From contig NZ_CM004509.1 in NCBI RefSeq assembly GCF_001693435.1, forward strand, positions 992,001 to 1,056,000: 64,000 nt of DNA, in the 5' to 3' direction. Every line of letters starts with the position of its first letter. Position 1 is the first letter of the stretch. A program made the position numbers and the translations under genes. Positions 48,001 through 56,427 of this stretch are shown one piece after another. This DNA comes from Gilliamella sp. wkB7 (lineage in GTDB: Bacteria > Pseudomonadota > Gammaproteobacteria > Enterobacterales > Orbaceae). A model generated the notes under the pieces. The model did not search any database, was not told the DNA's origin, and saw nothing but the letters and a program-made list of their open reading frames with translations.

Positions 48001-48672
48001 ATGGATAAAAAAAAGTTAGTTGGAATTATTATTTTTAGCAGTTTATTAATTGGTTGTGCTAAAGAGTCATCACAAACCATCGTTTCCCCAACAGTCAATA
48101 GTTATAATTCACAATATAACGGTGTGAAAACCAGTATTGCTGTAGGTAAATTTGAAAACCGTTCTAATTATCAAAATGGTATATTTTCAGATGGAGTTGA
48201 TAGGTTAGGTAATCAATCAAAAACATTACTCATTAGTCATTTACAGCAAACTAATCATTTCAATGTACTAGATAGAACAAATATGGGAGAACTGGCTGCT
48301 GAAGCAAGTTATAAAAAACAAAAACAAAACATAATCGGCGCCAATTATATTATTTCTGGTGATATCACTGAGTTTGGACGCAAAGAAGTTGGAGATCATC
48401 AGTTATGGGGAATTCTTGGAAAGGGTAAACAGCAGATTGCTTATGCTAAAGTTAATTTGAACATCATAGATATTAATACATCTCAAGTGGTTTATAGCGT
48501 GCAAGGCGCGGGTGAATACAGTTTATCCAACCGTGAAGTTATAGGTTTTGGTGGCACAGCTAGTTACGATTCAACTCTCAACGGAAAAGTATTGGATCTC
48601 GCTATTCGAGAAGCGATTAATAATCTAGTTAATGGATTAAATAATGGCGCATGGAAACCTGTAACAAAATAA
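48001..48672 (+). CDS. CsgG/HfaB-family lipoprotein
   Basis: This is a 223-residue outer-membrane lipoprotein of the CsgG superfamily. Signal SSLLIGC gives lipidated Cys19. The CsgG core shows as IAVGKFENRSNYQ, LISHLQQTNHFNVLDRTNMGELAAE and ADYIISGDITEFG-type residues (ANYIISGDITEFGRK), then YSVQGAGEYSLSNREVIGFGG. No curli genes are nearby. It is the first of three lipoprotein genes (CsgG, DUF4810, DUF799), an arrangement known from Neisseria and Pasteurellaceae with unknown function. Confidence 0.87.
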   Translation: MDKKKLVGIIIFSSLLIGCAKESSQTIVSPTVNSYNSQYNGVKTSIAVGKFENRSNYQNGIFSDGVDRLGNQSKTLLISHLQQTNHFNVLDRTNMGELAAEASYKKQKQNIIGANYIISGDITEFGRKEVGDHQLWGILGKGKQQIAYAKVNLNIIDINTSQVVYSVQGAGEYSLSNREVIGFGGTASYDSTLNGKVLDLAIREAINNLVNGLNNGAWKPVTK

Positions 48673-48706
48673 AAAATTAAAAATCAATTATTAAAGGATT
48701 ATCATA

Positions 48707-49066
48707 ATGTTAAAAAAACAATATATTACCTATTTATTGTTTTCAGGAGTTTTGTTGTTATTAAGTGGCTGCCAATCTTCAAAGACAATCTATTATTGGG
48801 ATGGTTATCAAGAAAATCTTTATAACTATAATCAACCTGATAAATCAAGCTATTCTGAACAAATCGTAGCTTTAGAAAAATCCATTGAAAAAGCAAAATC
48901 AGTCAATAAACCTATTCCCCCGGGGTTACATGCTCACTTGGGATTATTATATACAACTCAAGGAAACAACAATAAAGCTATGGAACAATTTGAATTGGAA
49001 AAAACACTTTTTCCAGAATCCAAAAACTTTATTGAGTTTGTTGAACGCAAATATCGAGGACGTTAA
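48707..49066 (+). CDS. DUF4810 lipoprotein
   Basis: This is a 119-residue lipoprotein with signal LLLLSGC and lipidated Cys22. The mature part has the DUF4810 start TIYYWDGYQENLYNY. A TPR-like pair of helices follows (QIVALEKSIEKAKSVNKPIPPGLHAHLGLLY is that region, about residues 52-82), then GNNNKAMEQFELEKTLFPES. It is middle gene of the trio, 34 bases after the CsgG-like gene and 3 bases before the DUF799 gene, so all three are one operon. Confidence 0.87.
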   Translation: MLKKQYITYLLFSGVLLLLSGCQSSKTIYYWDGYQENLYNYNQPDKSSYSEQIVALEKSIEKAKSVNKPIPPGLHAHLGLLYTTQGNNNKAMEQFELEKTLFPESKNFIEFVERKYRGR

Positions 49067-49069
49067 TTA

Positions 49070-49735
49070 ATGAATAATAAATTTATTGCTCTATTAGGAA
49101 CTTTATTCACACTCTTTATGCTAGTTGGTTGTTCAACACAAAAAGAAAACTACGATTACACTGCATTTAAAGAAAGCAAACCAGCTTCTATATTGGTCTT
49201 ATTACCAACCAATCAGTCAAACGAAATTAATGCCAGCTTTGGGGTTTTTTCACAAGTAACATTGCCACTATCTGAAGCTGGATACTATGTTTTTCCAGTT
49301 AACTTAACTAATGAAGTATTTAAACAAAATGGATTAACCGTTGCTGATGAAATTCAATCGGTTAGCCTAGAAAAAATTCGACAAATCTTTAATCCTGATG
49401 CCGTTTTATATATCAATATCCAAAATTATGGAACGAATTATCAAGTCATTCAAAGTGACACACGGGTAACATTAGACGCAAAACTAGTCGATGCCCACTC
49501 TGAAAAGATTCTTTGGACTGGCTCTGCAACTGCTTCAAGTTTAGAAAATCAACAATCTAGCAATAGTCTAATTTCGAGTTTAATTTCTGCTGCAATTACA
49601 CAAATCACCGATACTGTCAGAGATCACAGTATTGCAATTTCAGGAGTTGCTACGGCACGATTATTTACACCAAATCCAATAAAAGCAAATGGAATATTAT
49701 ATGGACCTTATGCAACGACTAAAGTAGAAAAATAG
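49070..49735 (+). CDS. DUF799 (GNA1162-family) lipoprotein
   Basis: This is a 221-residue lipoprotein with signal LFMLVGC and lipidated Cys21. The mature domain has the DUF799 features PASILVLLPTNQSNEINASFG, PLSEAGYYVFPV and VDAHSEKILWTGSA. Its closest named relative is the meningococcal antigen GNA1162, whose gene neighbours there are also DUF4810 and CsgG-like. The trio probably builds an outer-membrane complex. A GC-rich hairpin with a T run follows the gene. Confidence 0.87.
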   Translation: MNNKFIALLGTLFTLFMLVGCSTQKENYDYTAFKESKPASILVLLPTNQSNEINASFGVFSQVTLPLSEAGYYVFPVNLTNEVFKQNGLTVADEIQSVSLEKIRQIFNPDAVLYINIQNYGTNYQVIQSDTRVTLDAKLVDAHSEKILWTGSATASSLENQQSSNSLISSLISAAITQITDTVRDHSIAISGVATARLFTPNPIKANGILYGPYATTKVEK

Positions 49736-49783
49736 GTTATTTTAAATTAAGTCCATATAAATTGATTAATTTATAGCAAACTC

Positions 49784-49809
49784 AAGGCGGTATTAATTAC
49801 CGCTTTTTT
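49784..49809 (+). terminator. Terminator of the lipoprotein operon
   Basis: GCGGTA and TACCGC pair around TTAAT with outer A-T pairs and one G-T pair, followed by TTTTTT (49804-49809), about 50 bases after the DUF799 stop. Confidence 0.8.
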
Positions 49810-49948
49810 ATTAAGAAAGTAATTTTGTATTTCATAGTCATTATTAATGATTAATTTTTTATTCCAATTAAAACTATCTTTTTATCCAAACCCAATATCA
49901 TTGCTCTGATCAATTATTTTACTTTTCCAATTGCTAATAAAAAGACTA

Positions 49949-49976
49949 TTCGTTATATTAAAAATAATATAACGAA
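49949..49976 (+). promoter_or_regulatory. ModE-like operator of the molybdate transporter
   Basis: TTCGTTATATTA and TAATATAACGAA are perfect 12-base inverted arms around AAAA, 43 bases before the ATG of the first transporter gene. ModE sites in enterobacteria have CGTTATAT-type arms ending in ATAACG, so the fit is good. ModE with molybdate would repress here. Confidence 0.65.
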
Positions 49977-50019
49977 AATATATCGTTTATATGATGAGTT
50001 TTTATGGAATGCGCGAAAG

Positions 50020-51069
50020 ATGAAAAAAAGTACAACCCTCTTACACAAATTACTATTATTATCAATTTTCCTTTCATTTATAACTGAAGCAAAACAGGTA
50101 ACAGACCAGCTTAATCGACAAGTAACGATTCCTGATAAAGTCGAACGAGCAGTAGTATTACAACACCAGACACTAAATTTAGTAGTACAACTTAACCGAC
50201 AAGATACTATTGTAGGTGTACTATCTTCATGGCAAAAGTTACTAGGCAAAAACTATATTAGATTAGCGCCAAATTTAGCCAATATGCCAATGCCAGGCGA
50301 TCTAACTTCTGTGAATATTGAAAGTCTAATAGCTCTCAAGCCACAAGTTGTATTTGTTGCAAACTATGCCCCAAAAGAGGTGATAGAGCAGATTGAGAAA
50401 CTCGATATTCCAGTTATTGCGATTTCTTTGCGTAAAGATGTCGCATCACAAGCGGATAAAATAAACCCTGTTATGAATGATGAAGAGACAACTTATAATG
50501 AAGGATTAAAAGAGGGTATTTTGCTAATTGGTGAAGTGCTTAATGCACAAACTGAGGCAAAAAACTTAATCGATTATACCTTTCAACAAAGGCAGTTAGT
50601 TACCAGCCGTTTAGAACATATTAATTCAGAACAACGTATTAGGGTTTATATGGCTAATCCTGATTTGACAACTTATGGTTCTGGTAAGTATACCGGTTTA
50701 ATGATGCAAAAGGCTGGCGCGATTAACGTTGCAGCCACAACAATTAAAGGATTTAAACAAGTTTCCATAGAAAACGTTATGCAATGGAATCCCCAAGTAA
50801 TTTTCGTTCAGGATAGATATCCCGAAGTTGTGGATCAGATTTTAACCGATCCTTTATGGGAACATATAGATGCAGTTAAACATAAACGTATTTATTTGAT
50901 GCCCGAATATGCTAAAGCTTGGGGGTATCCAATGCCCGAAGCCTTAGCTATTGGAGAATTGTGGATGGCGAAAAAACTTTATCCGCAGTTATTTAAAGAT
51001 ATTGATATGCAACAACAAGCCGACGATTATTATCAACGCTTTTATCGTACTAATTATCAAGAATTATAA
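50020..51069 (+). CDS. molA: ABC transporter substrate-binding protein, MolA-like
   Basis: This periplasmic binding protein of the TroA/BtuF (FecB) fold has 349 residues. A signal peptide covers about residues 1-25 (LLLLSIFLSFITEA). VTDQLNRQVTIPDKVERAVVL, NIESLIALKPQVVFVANYAP and the VSIENVMQWNPQVIFVQDRY segment are typical. The FecCD permease and ATPase follow. The ModE-like site and a ModA homologue in the same operon favour molybdate or tungstate (as for Haemophilus MolABC) over iron-siderophore or cobalamin. That choice is inference. Confidence 0.75.
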   Translation: MKKSTTLLHKLLLLSIFLSFITEAKQVTDQLNRQVTIPDKVERAVVLQHQTLNLVVQLNRQDTIVGVLSSWQKLLGKNYIRLAPNLANMPMPGDLTSVNIESLIALKPQVVFVANYAPKEVIEQIEKLDIPVIAISLRKDVASQADKINPVMNDEETTYNEGLKEGILLIGEVLNAQTEAKNLIDYTFQQRQLVTSRLEHINSEQRIRVYMANPDLTTYGSGKYTGLMMQKAGAINVAATTIKGFKQVSIENVMQWNPQVIFVQDRYPEVVDQILTDPLWEHIDAVKHKRIYLMPEYAKAWGYPMPEALAIGELWMAKKLYPQLFKDIDMQQQADDYYQRFYRTNYQEL

Positions 51070-51081
51070 TAGATTTTAATT

Positions 51082-52092
51082 GTGTATTTATCATATCGTA
51101 ATTTACTTATTGCGTTCATTACGCTAACAATGATGTTAATATTAATTTCATTGGCTATAGGGCATTATTCAATTTCAATTAGCCAAGTTATTAATATATT
51201 ATTCATATATTTAAATCAAAATACTAATCAAATACCAATACTGGATCAACAAGTAATTTGGCAAGTCAGAATTCCTCTAATTTTATTAGCATTTTTATCA
51301 GGCGCAGGTTTAGCATTGTGTGGAGTGGTATTGCAAGGGGTTTTTTATAATCCACTTGTTGATCCGCACGTTATCGGTGTTAATTCAGGAGCAGCTTTTG
51401 GAGGAACTCTAGCAATAATATTAAATTTTTCCACATTCGGACTGATTGTTTTAGCATTTCTATTTGGTTTATTAACTTTAATATTAATCTTCTCATTTAT
51501 CCATTCTATTAAACAAAATAGCCTTCTTATGCTGGTACTTATAGGATTAATATTAAGTGGTTTTTTTAGTGCATTAGTAAGTTTAATGCAATATCTTGCC
51601 GATACTGAAGAAAAACTACCCAATATCGTATTTTGGCTTTTAGGTAGTTTTGCCACTGCAACTTGGAATAAGTTAATTTTATTAGCTATTCCTATCATCC
51701 TTGCTAGTTATTTATTAACTACCTTAAGCTGGAGAATTAATATTCTATCTTTAGGCGATAATGAAGCTAAAAATTTAGGAATATCAACTCCATTTTCTCG
51801 TTGGTTAATTTTGTTATTGTGCACCTTAATTATTTCCATTCAAGTTGCGGTGAGTGGCTGTATTGGTTGGATTGGCTTAATTATTCCTCATGCAGCACGA
51901 TTGATAGTTGGAGCAAATCATCAACGTTTACTTCCTATTACATTCTGGTTAGGGGGATGTTTCATGATTATCGTCGATGACATTGCACGTTTAATTAGTT
52001 CTGCAGAAGTCCCTATCGGAATTATCACCGCACTACTTGGTGCACCTTGTTTTGTATTGTTGCTACGACAACAAATTTTGAAGAAATCTTAA
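51082..52092 (+). CDS. molB: FecCD-type ABC permease, MolB-like
   Basis: This is an inner-membrane permease of the BtuC/FecCD/MolB family with about ten helices in 336 residues. The family marks are WQVRIPLILLAFLSGAGLALCG, NPLVDPHVIGVNSGAAFGG, SLGDNEAKNLGI (the coupling region) and WIGLIIPHAARLIVG. It begins with GTG at 51082, with no clear ribosome site, 12 bases after molA, so translational coupling is likely. Confidence 0.82.
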   Translation: MYLSYRNLLIAFITLTMMLILISLAIGHYSISISQVINILFIYLNQNTNQIPILDQQVIWQVRIPLILLAFLSGAGLALCGVVLQGVFYNPLVDPHVIGVNSGAAFGGTLAIILNFSTFGLIVLAFLFGLLTLILIFSFIHSIKQNSLLMLVLIGLILSGFFSALVSLMQYLADTEEKLPNIVFWLLGSFATATWNKLILLAIPIILASYLLTTLSWRINILSLGDNEAKNLGISTPFSRWLILLLCTLIISIQVAVSGCIGWIGLIIPHAARLIVGANHQRLLPITFWLGGCFMIIVDDIARLISSAEVPIGIITALLGAPCFVLLLRQQILKKS

Positions 52093-52093
52093 T

Positions 52094-52843
52094 ATGGCAT
52101 CATCAATAATAACAACTCATAATCTAGTTTGTGGTTATCATTTTAAAAAACCCTTAACCCCTCCTATTAATATAACAATTCATTCAAACGATGTCATTGC
52201 CATCCTTGGTACTAATGGGCGAGGTAAAAGTACGTTACTCAATACGTTAATGCAAACTCATAAACCTTTGTCAGGAAGTCTATTTAACCAATATAGCTGT
52301 AGTTTTGTTCCACAAAGTTTTTCGACCAATATAGATTATATGGTATGGGAAATCATTGTTATGGGGAAAGCTAAACAGTGGGGATTATTTGGTAAGCCAG
52401 ATAAAAAGACATTACAGTTAGCTAAAAAATACCTAACACAATTAGGTCTAGAAGATTATTATCTAAGCCCTTTTTCATCACTATCAGGTGGACAAAAACA
52501 GCTAGTATTGATCGCGCGAGCTCTGATGAGTGAACCTAAAATTTTATTATTAGATGAACCCACTAACGCTCTAGATCTTCATAACCAAGATAAAGTTTTG
52601 AAAATATTATCATCCCTTATTTATAAACAAAATCTGACAATTATTTTCACCACTCATGATCCTGCTCATGCATTAAGTATTGCAAACAAAGTTTTAATAT
52701 TAGATGAGGAAAGTTATCAATTCGGACTAGCCCAAAGTCTATTAACCGAGGAGCGACTAACCCAATTGTATAAAATTCAAATGAAAAAAATAGTTTTATC
52801 AGATTCTCATACGATTATTCCTATTTATAAAAGTGAGCTATAG
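52094..52843 (+). CDS. molC: ABC transporter ATPase, MolC-like
   Basis: This is a 249-residue ATP-binding subunit. Walker A is GTNGRGKST (about residues 35-43), the signature is LSGGQKQL and Walker B is ILLLDEPT, with the switch histidine in TTHDPAHA. Together with the FecCD permease it forms a type II importer. It starts one base after the permease stop. Its TAG stop is followed, in the same frame, by CAT and the ATG of the ModA-like gene. Confidence 0.85.
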   Translation: MASSIITTHNLVCGYHFKKPLTPPINITIHSNDVIAILGTNGRGKSTLLNTLMQTHKPLSGSLFNQYSCSFVPQSFSTNIDYMVWEIIVMGKAKQWGLFGKPDKKTLQLAKKYLTQLGLEDYYLSPFSSLSGGQKQLVLIARALMSEPKILLLDEPTNALDLHNQDKVLKILSSLIYKQNLTIIFTTHDPAHALSIANKVLILDEESYQFGLAQSLLTEERLTQLYKIQMKKIVLSDSHTIIPIYKSEL

Positions 52844-52846
52844 CAT

Positions 52847-53578
52847 ATGACTACCCTTAATATTTATGCCGCAGGTAGTTTAAGACTTGCATTACCTGCA
52901 GTAGGTGAACTTTTCAAACAATTTCATCCTATCAATCTAAATATGCAATTTGCACCAGCAGGACTATTATGTGAGAGACTTATGCAGTCAACATCTACAT
53001 GCGATATTCATCTATTTGCCTCGGCAAATACACATCATCCTCAAACTTTAGTTGATAATGGAAAAGCAGTATCTCACCACATTTTTACTCATAATCGATT
53101 ATGTTTAACCGTTCGTAATCAACCTCAATGGGCTAACCATGATGCGATCTCATTATTACAAAACCCTCAAAATCGCATTGGTATGTCTACTCCGAAAAAA
53201 GACCCATCGGGAGATTATACTTTTATGCTTTTTGATAAAATCGAAGCACTTTATCCTAACATGGGGCAACAATTGAAAAAACGTGCTAGACAACTAGTAG
53301 GAGGGTCATTTATAAGCAATATCCCAAAAGGAGTATTACCCGCTCAATACTTTCTATTAAATAATACTATAGATGTTTATATTGGTTATGCCAATTATGC
53401 CCCCTTAATACAACAAAATGCCCAATTAGCGGTTATTGAAATACCTAATCACCTTCTTCCTACTATTGAATATAGTATAGCCCTACTCAATCCAACAAAT
53501 ATTGATGCAAAATTATTTATCGATTTTTTACAAAATAAGCAAGCGCAAGAGTGCTTACTTAGATACGGTTTTTCCTAA
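52847..53578 (+). CDS. ModA-like binding protein without signal peptide
   Basis: This is a 243-residue periplasmic-binding-protein type II domain of the ModA/WtpA kind. It opens at once with the mature ModA strand LNIYAAGSLRLAL. FAPAGLLCERLM, DIHLFASANTHHPQ and RLCLTVRN follow, then GMSTPKKDPSGDYTFMLFDKIE and VYIGYANYA near the end. There is no signal peptide, and an in-frame TAG two codons upstream excludes an N-terminal extension. It is last in the molybdate-type operon. A cytoplasmic oxyanion buffer or sensor is possible; the role is unknown. Confidence 0.75.
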   Translation: MTTLNIYAAGSLRLALPAVGELFKQFHPINLNMQFAPAGLLCERLMQSTSTCDIHLFASANTHHPQTLVDNGKAVSHHIFTHNRLCLTVRNQPQWANHDAISLLQNPQNRIGMSTPKKDPSGDYTFMLFDKIEALYPNMGQQLKKRARQLVGGSFISNIPKGVLPAQYFLLNNTIDVYIGYANYAPLIQQNAQLAVIEIPNHLLPTIEYSIALLNPTNIDAKLFIDFLQNKQAQECLLRYGFS

Positions 53579-53630
53579 ATGACTATTATTTAAAAATTTA
53601 ATGTTTTGAAAGATAGTTAAATGACTTACA

Positions 53631-53656
53631 TTAATTACATAATTAGTTATATAACT
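53631..53656 (+). promoter_or_regulatory. AT-rich dyads upstream of the malate transporter
   Basis: TAATTA-CA-TAATTA (about 53632-53645) is followed by the perfect 12-base palindrome AGTTATATAACT (53645-53656), about 80 bases before the ATG. These are possible sites for the CitB-family regulator encoded downstream; the AT content makes this tentative. Confidence 0.3.
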
Positions 53657-53737
53657 TTCTTATTCTTCTGAATTTTTCATCAACAACTATACTGTTTAAG
53701 ATTCCAAAGCGAAGTTAAACAACAAAAAGGTTGAGTT

Positions 53738-55033
53738 ATGAGCATGACGAAGGATTTCCAAATTAATAAAATTTACATAGGATCGCTACCCTTACCCATT
53801 TTTGCGATTTGTTCAATTATTGTGATTATTGCTGCCCAATTAGATATGTTGCCAAAAACACTGATCGGGGGATTTGCTGTTATTTTACCATTAGGTTGGT
53901 TTTTAGGAACCGTAGGTCAAAATATACCTTTTTTTAAAAAATTTGGGGCACCCGCAATTTTATCGTTAATTGTACCGTCACTATTAGTTTACTGCGGTGT
54001 TTTTGATGAAAATACTTTAACAGCAACCAAAATGTTAATGAAAGACTCTAATTTTCTACTCTTTTATATTGCAAGCTTAGTGTGTGGTAGTATTTTAGGT
54101 ATGCATAGAGTCATTTTAATACAAGGTTTTATTCGTATGATGATTCCGATGTTACTTGGTATGTGCCTAGCTGCTTTTGTCGGTGTCTGTGTTGCTGTTG
54201 CTTTTGGTGATACTTGGGAACATGCTTTTTTCTATACTGTTTCGCCCGTTATGGCTGGAGGAATTGGTGAAGGCGTATTACAACTATCTAACGCTTATAG
54301 TAATATCCTTGAGCAAGATTATGATAAATTTGTAAGCGCATTAATTCCTGCAACCGTAGTAGGTAACTTTTTTGCAATTACTTTTACCGCCATAATGAGC
54401 CGAATTGGTGAAGTCAAACCTCATTTAAGTGGTCATGGTCAACTGGTAAAAATTGAGTTTGATGGATTAGCAGATGCATTAAAAGAAGATAAGACTCCAT
54501 TAGATGCCAGAGCAATGAGTGGGGCTGTGATGATTTTAGCCACACTATTCATATTTGGTATGATTTTGGAAAAGATAACTCATTTCCCTGGTCCCGTATT
54601 AATGATTATTGCCACTGCATTTGTTAAATATTTCCGTTTATTACCTGAAAGTGTCGAACGTGGTAGTCAACAATGGTATAAATTTATCTCAGGTAATTTT
54701 ACTTTTCCTTTAATGGCTGGTTTAGGTCTGCTATATATTGATTTAGGCAGTGTTGTAAATGTTTTAACTATTCCTTATTTTATAACCATTATCTCTGTAG
54801 TATTTACCGTATCAATGACAGGTTTTGTCTGTAGTTTTTTCCTAAAAATGTATCCTGTTGAAGCTTCAATCATCTCATCATGTCAAAGTGGTATGGGTGG
54901 AACGGGTGATGTAGCGATACTGTCAACGGCAAATAGAATGAACTTAATGCCATTTGCACAAGTTGCAACAAGATTAGGTGGGGCTTTAATGGTGATATGT
55001 ACCACAGCATTATTAAGATACTTACATATGTAG
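53738..55033 (+). CDS. maeP: 2-hydroxycarboxylate transporter (Na+:malate type)
   Basis: This is a 2-HCT family (CitS/MaeN/MleP) secondary transporter of 431 residues and about 11 helices. The two re-entrant GGXGXG-type motifs are visible as AGGIGEG (about 173-179) and GMGGTGDVA (about 384-392). An AAGG ribosome site precedes the ATG. It is followed by a malic enzyme and a DcuS/CitA-type two-component system, the arrangement of Firmicute mae clusters, which argues for malate. Citrate cannot be excluded from sequence alone. Confidence 0.87.
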   Translation: MSMTKDFQINKIYIGSLPLPIFAICSIIVIIAAQLDMLPKTLIGGFAVILPLGWFLGTVGQNIPFFKKFGAPAILSLIVPSLLVYCGVFDENTLTATKMLMKDSNFLLFYIASLVCGSILGMHRVILIQGFIRMMIPMLLGMCLAAFVGVCVAVAFGDTWEHAFFYTVSPVMAGGIGEGVLQLSNAYSNILEQDYDKFVSALIPATVVGNFFAITFTAIMSRIGEVKPHLSGHGQLVKIEFDGLADALKEDKTPLDARAMSGAVMILATLFIFGMILEKITHFPGPVLMIIATAFVKYFRLLPESVERGSQQWYKFISGNFTFPLMAGLGLLYIDLGSVVNVLTIPYFITIISVVFTVSMTGFVCSFFLKMYPVEASIISSCQSGMGGTGDVAILSTANRMNLMPFAQVATRLGGALMVICTTALLRYLHM

Positions 55034-55154
55034 TTGCACAAATTTATAAAAGTAATGAAGATATATGATTTTAAAAGTAATTAATACAACATAAACAACA
55101 AAAATATTAGTTATTAATTTAATAGTTTTTAAGTGTAATCAGAAAGGAATAATC

Positions 55155-56312
55155 ATGACAACAGTTCAAGAAAAAGCTTTAGCCATTAGTAAACAAATGC
55201 ATGGTAAATTTGAAATCAACTCAAAAGTACCCATTAATTCAATGTCTGATCTCAGTGTTGCTTATACGCCTGGAGTGGCAGCGGTTTGTACAGAGATCGC
55301 ACAACATCCTGAATCTGTTTATGAATATACAAGTAAACGTAATTTAGTGGCAGTGATTACCGATGGTTCTGCGGTATTAGGACTTGGTAATATTGGACCA
55401 GAAGCAGCTATTCCGGTTATGGAAGGTAAAGCGATATTGTTTAAACAATTTGCCAATGTAGATGCAATTCCTTTATCGTTAAATACTCAAGACCCAGATG
55501 AACTTGTTAAACATATCGCTGCGCTTGCACCATCCTTTGGTGGCATTAATCTTGAAGACATCAGTGCTCCACGCTGTTTTGAAATTGAAAAACGTTTACA
55601 AGAAATTTTAGATATTCCTGTTTTCCACGATGACCAACATGGTACTGCAATTGTTGTTTTAGCTGCATTATATAATGCCCTGAAAGTTGCAAATAAAAAA
55701 CTTGAATCAGCCAAAGTGGTAATAAACGGTGGGGGCGCGGCGGGTATTGCTATTGCGGATATGCTATTAGCTGCTGGGGTAACAGATCTAAAAGTAGTCG
55801 ATAAAATAGGAATTTTATCTGAAGATGATAGTTCTTTACCTTCTCATCATATGGCAATGGCAAAAAGAACTAATCGTTCAAAACAACGAGGAACCTTACA
55901 AGATGCAGTAAAAAATGCAGATGTATTTATCGGTGTTTCAGCACCAGGTGTATTAAAACCTGAATGGGTTTCTACAATGGCAGAAAAATCGATTATTTTT
56001 GCTATGGCTAACCCAACACCTGAAATCTTTCCAGAAGAAGCCAAAGCGGCTGGAGCTTATATTGTTGGTACAGGGCGTAGTGATTATCCTAACCAAATCA
56101 ATAATGTTCTAGCATTTCCGGGTATTTTTAGAGGGGCTTTAGATGCAAGAGCCAAAAACATTACGTTAGAAATGCAATTAGCCGCAGCCAAAGGTTTAGC
56201 AAGCATTGTATCAAATGATAAATTATCAGTAGATTACATTTTACCTAATGCCTTTGAACCAAATGTGGCAAAAATAGTTGCAGAAAGTGTAAAAAATGCA
56301 GCTAAATATTAA
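55155..56312 (+). CDS. maeE: NAD(P)-dependent malic enzyme (short form)
   Basis: This enzyme decarboxylates malate oxidatively to pyruvate. It is the short bacterial form of 385 residues without a phosphotransacetylase domain. The catalytic Tyr37 (VAYTPGVA) and Lys92 (MEGKAILFK) are present. Metal ligands lie in NLEDISAP (134-135) and FHDDQHGTA (159-160), and the dinucleotide fold is at [15 protein letters not shown]. It sits directly after the malate transporter and before a perfect 15-base terminator, so uptake and first breakdown step are one operon. Confidence 0.92.
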   Translation: MTTVQEKALAISKQMHGKFEINSKVPINSMSDLSVAYTPGVAAVCTEIAQHPESVYEYTSKRNLVAVITDGSAVLGLGNIGPEAAIPVMEGKAILFKQFANVDAIPLSLNTQDPDELVKHIAALAPSFGGINLEDISAPRCFEIEKRLQEILDIPVFHDDQHGTAIVVLAALYNALKVANKKLESAKVVINGGGAAGIAIADMLLAAGVTDLKVVDKIGILSEDDSSLPSHHMAMAKRTNRSKQRGTLQDAVKNADVFIGVSAPGVLKPEWVSTMAEKSIIFAMANPTPEIFPEEAKAAGAYIVGTGRSDYPNQINNVLAFPGIFRGALDARAKNITLEMQLAAAKGLASIVSNDKLSVDYILPNAFEPNVAKIVAESVKNAAKY

Positions 56313-56347
56313 TTGACCATTCTGAAATTATCTAATTTATTTCAAAT

Positions 56348-56383
56348 ATACCTACTAATAATTTTTATTATTAGTAGGTATTT
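56348..56383 (+). terminator. Terminator after maeE
   Basis: ATACCTACTAATAAT and its exact complement ATTATTAGTAGGTAT form a 15-base stem around TTTT, followed by TT. It separates the structural genes from the sensor-regulator genes. Confidence 0.8.
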
Positions 56384-56427
56384 AATACGTTAGGACAATG
56401 ATAGTATTAGTAAATTGAATAATAAAA

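Noticed and set aside
49953..50249. Minus-strand 98-codon frame opposite molA
   Set aside because: It covers the ModE-like site and the molA start in antisense and has no coding features.
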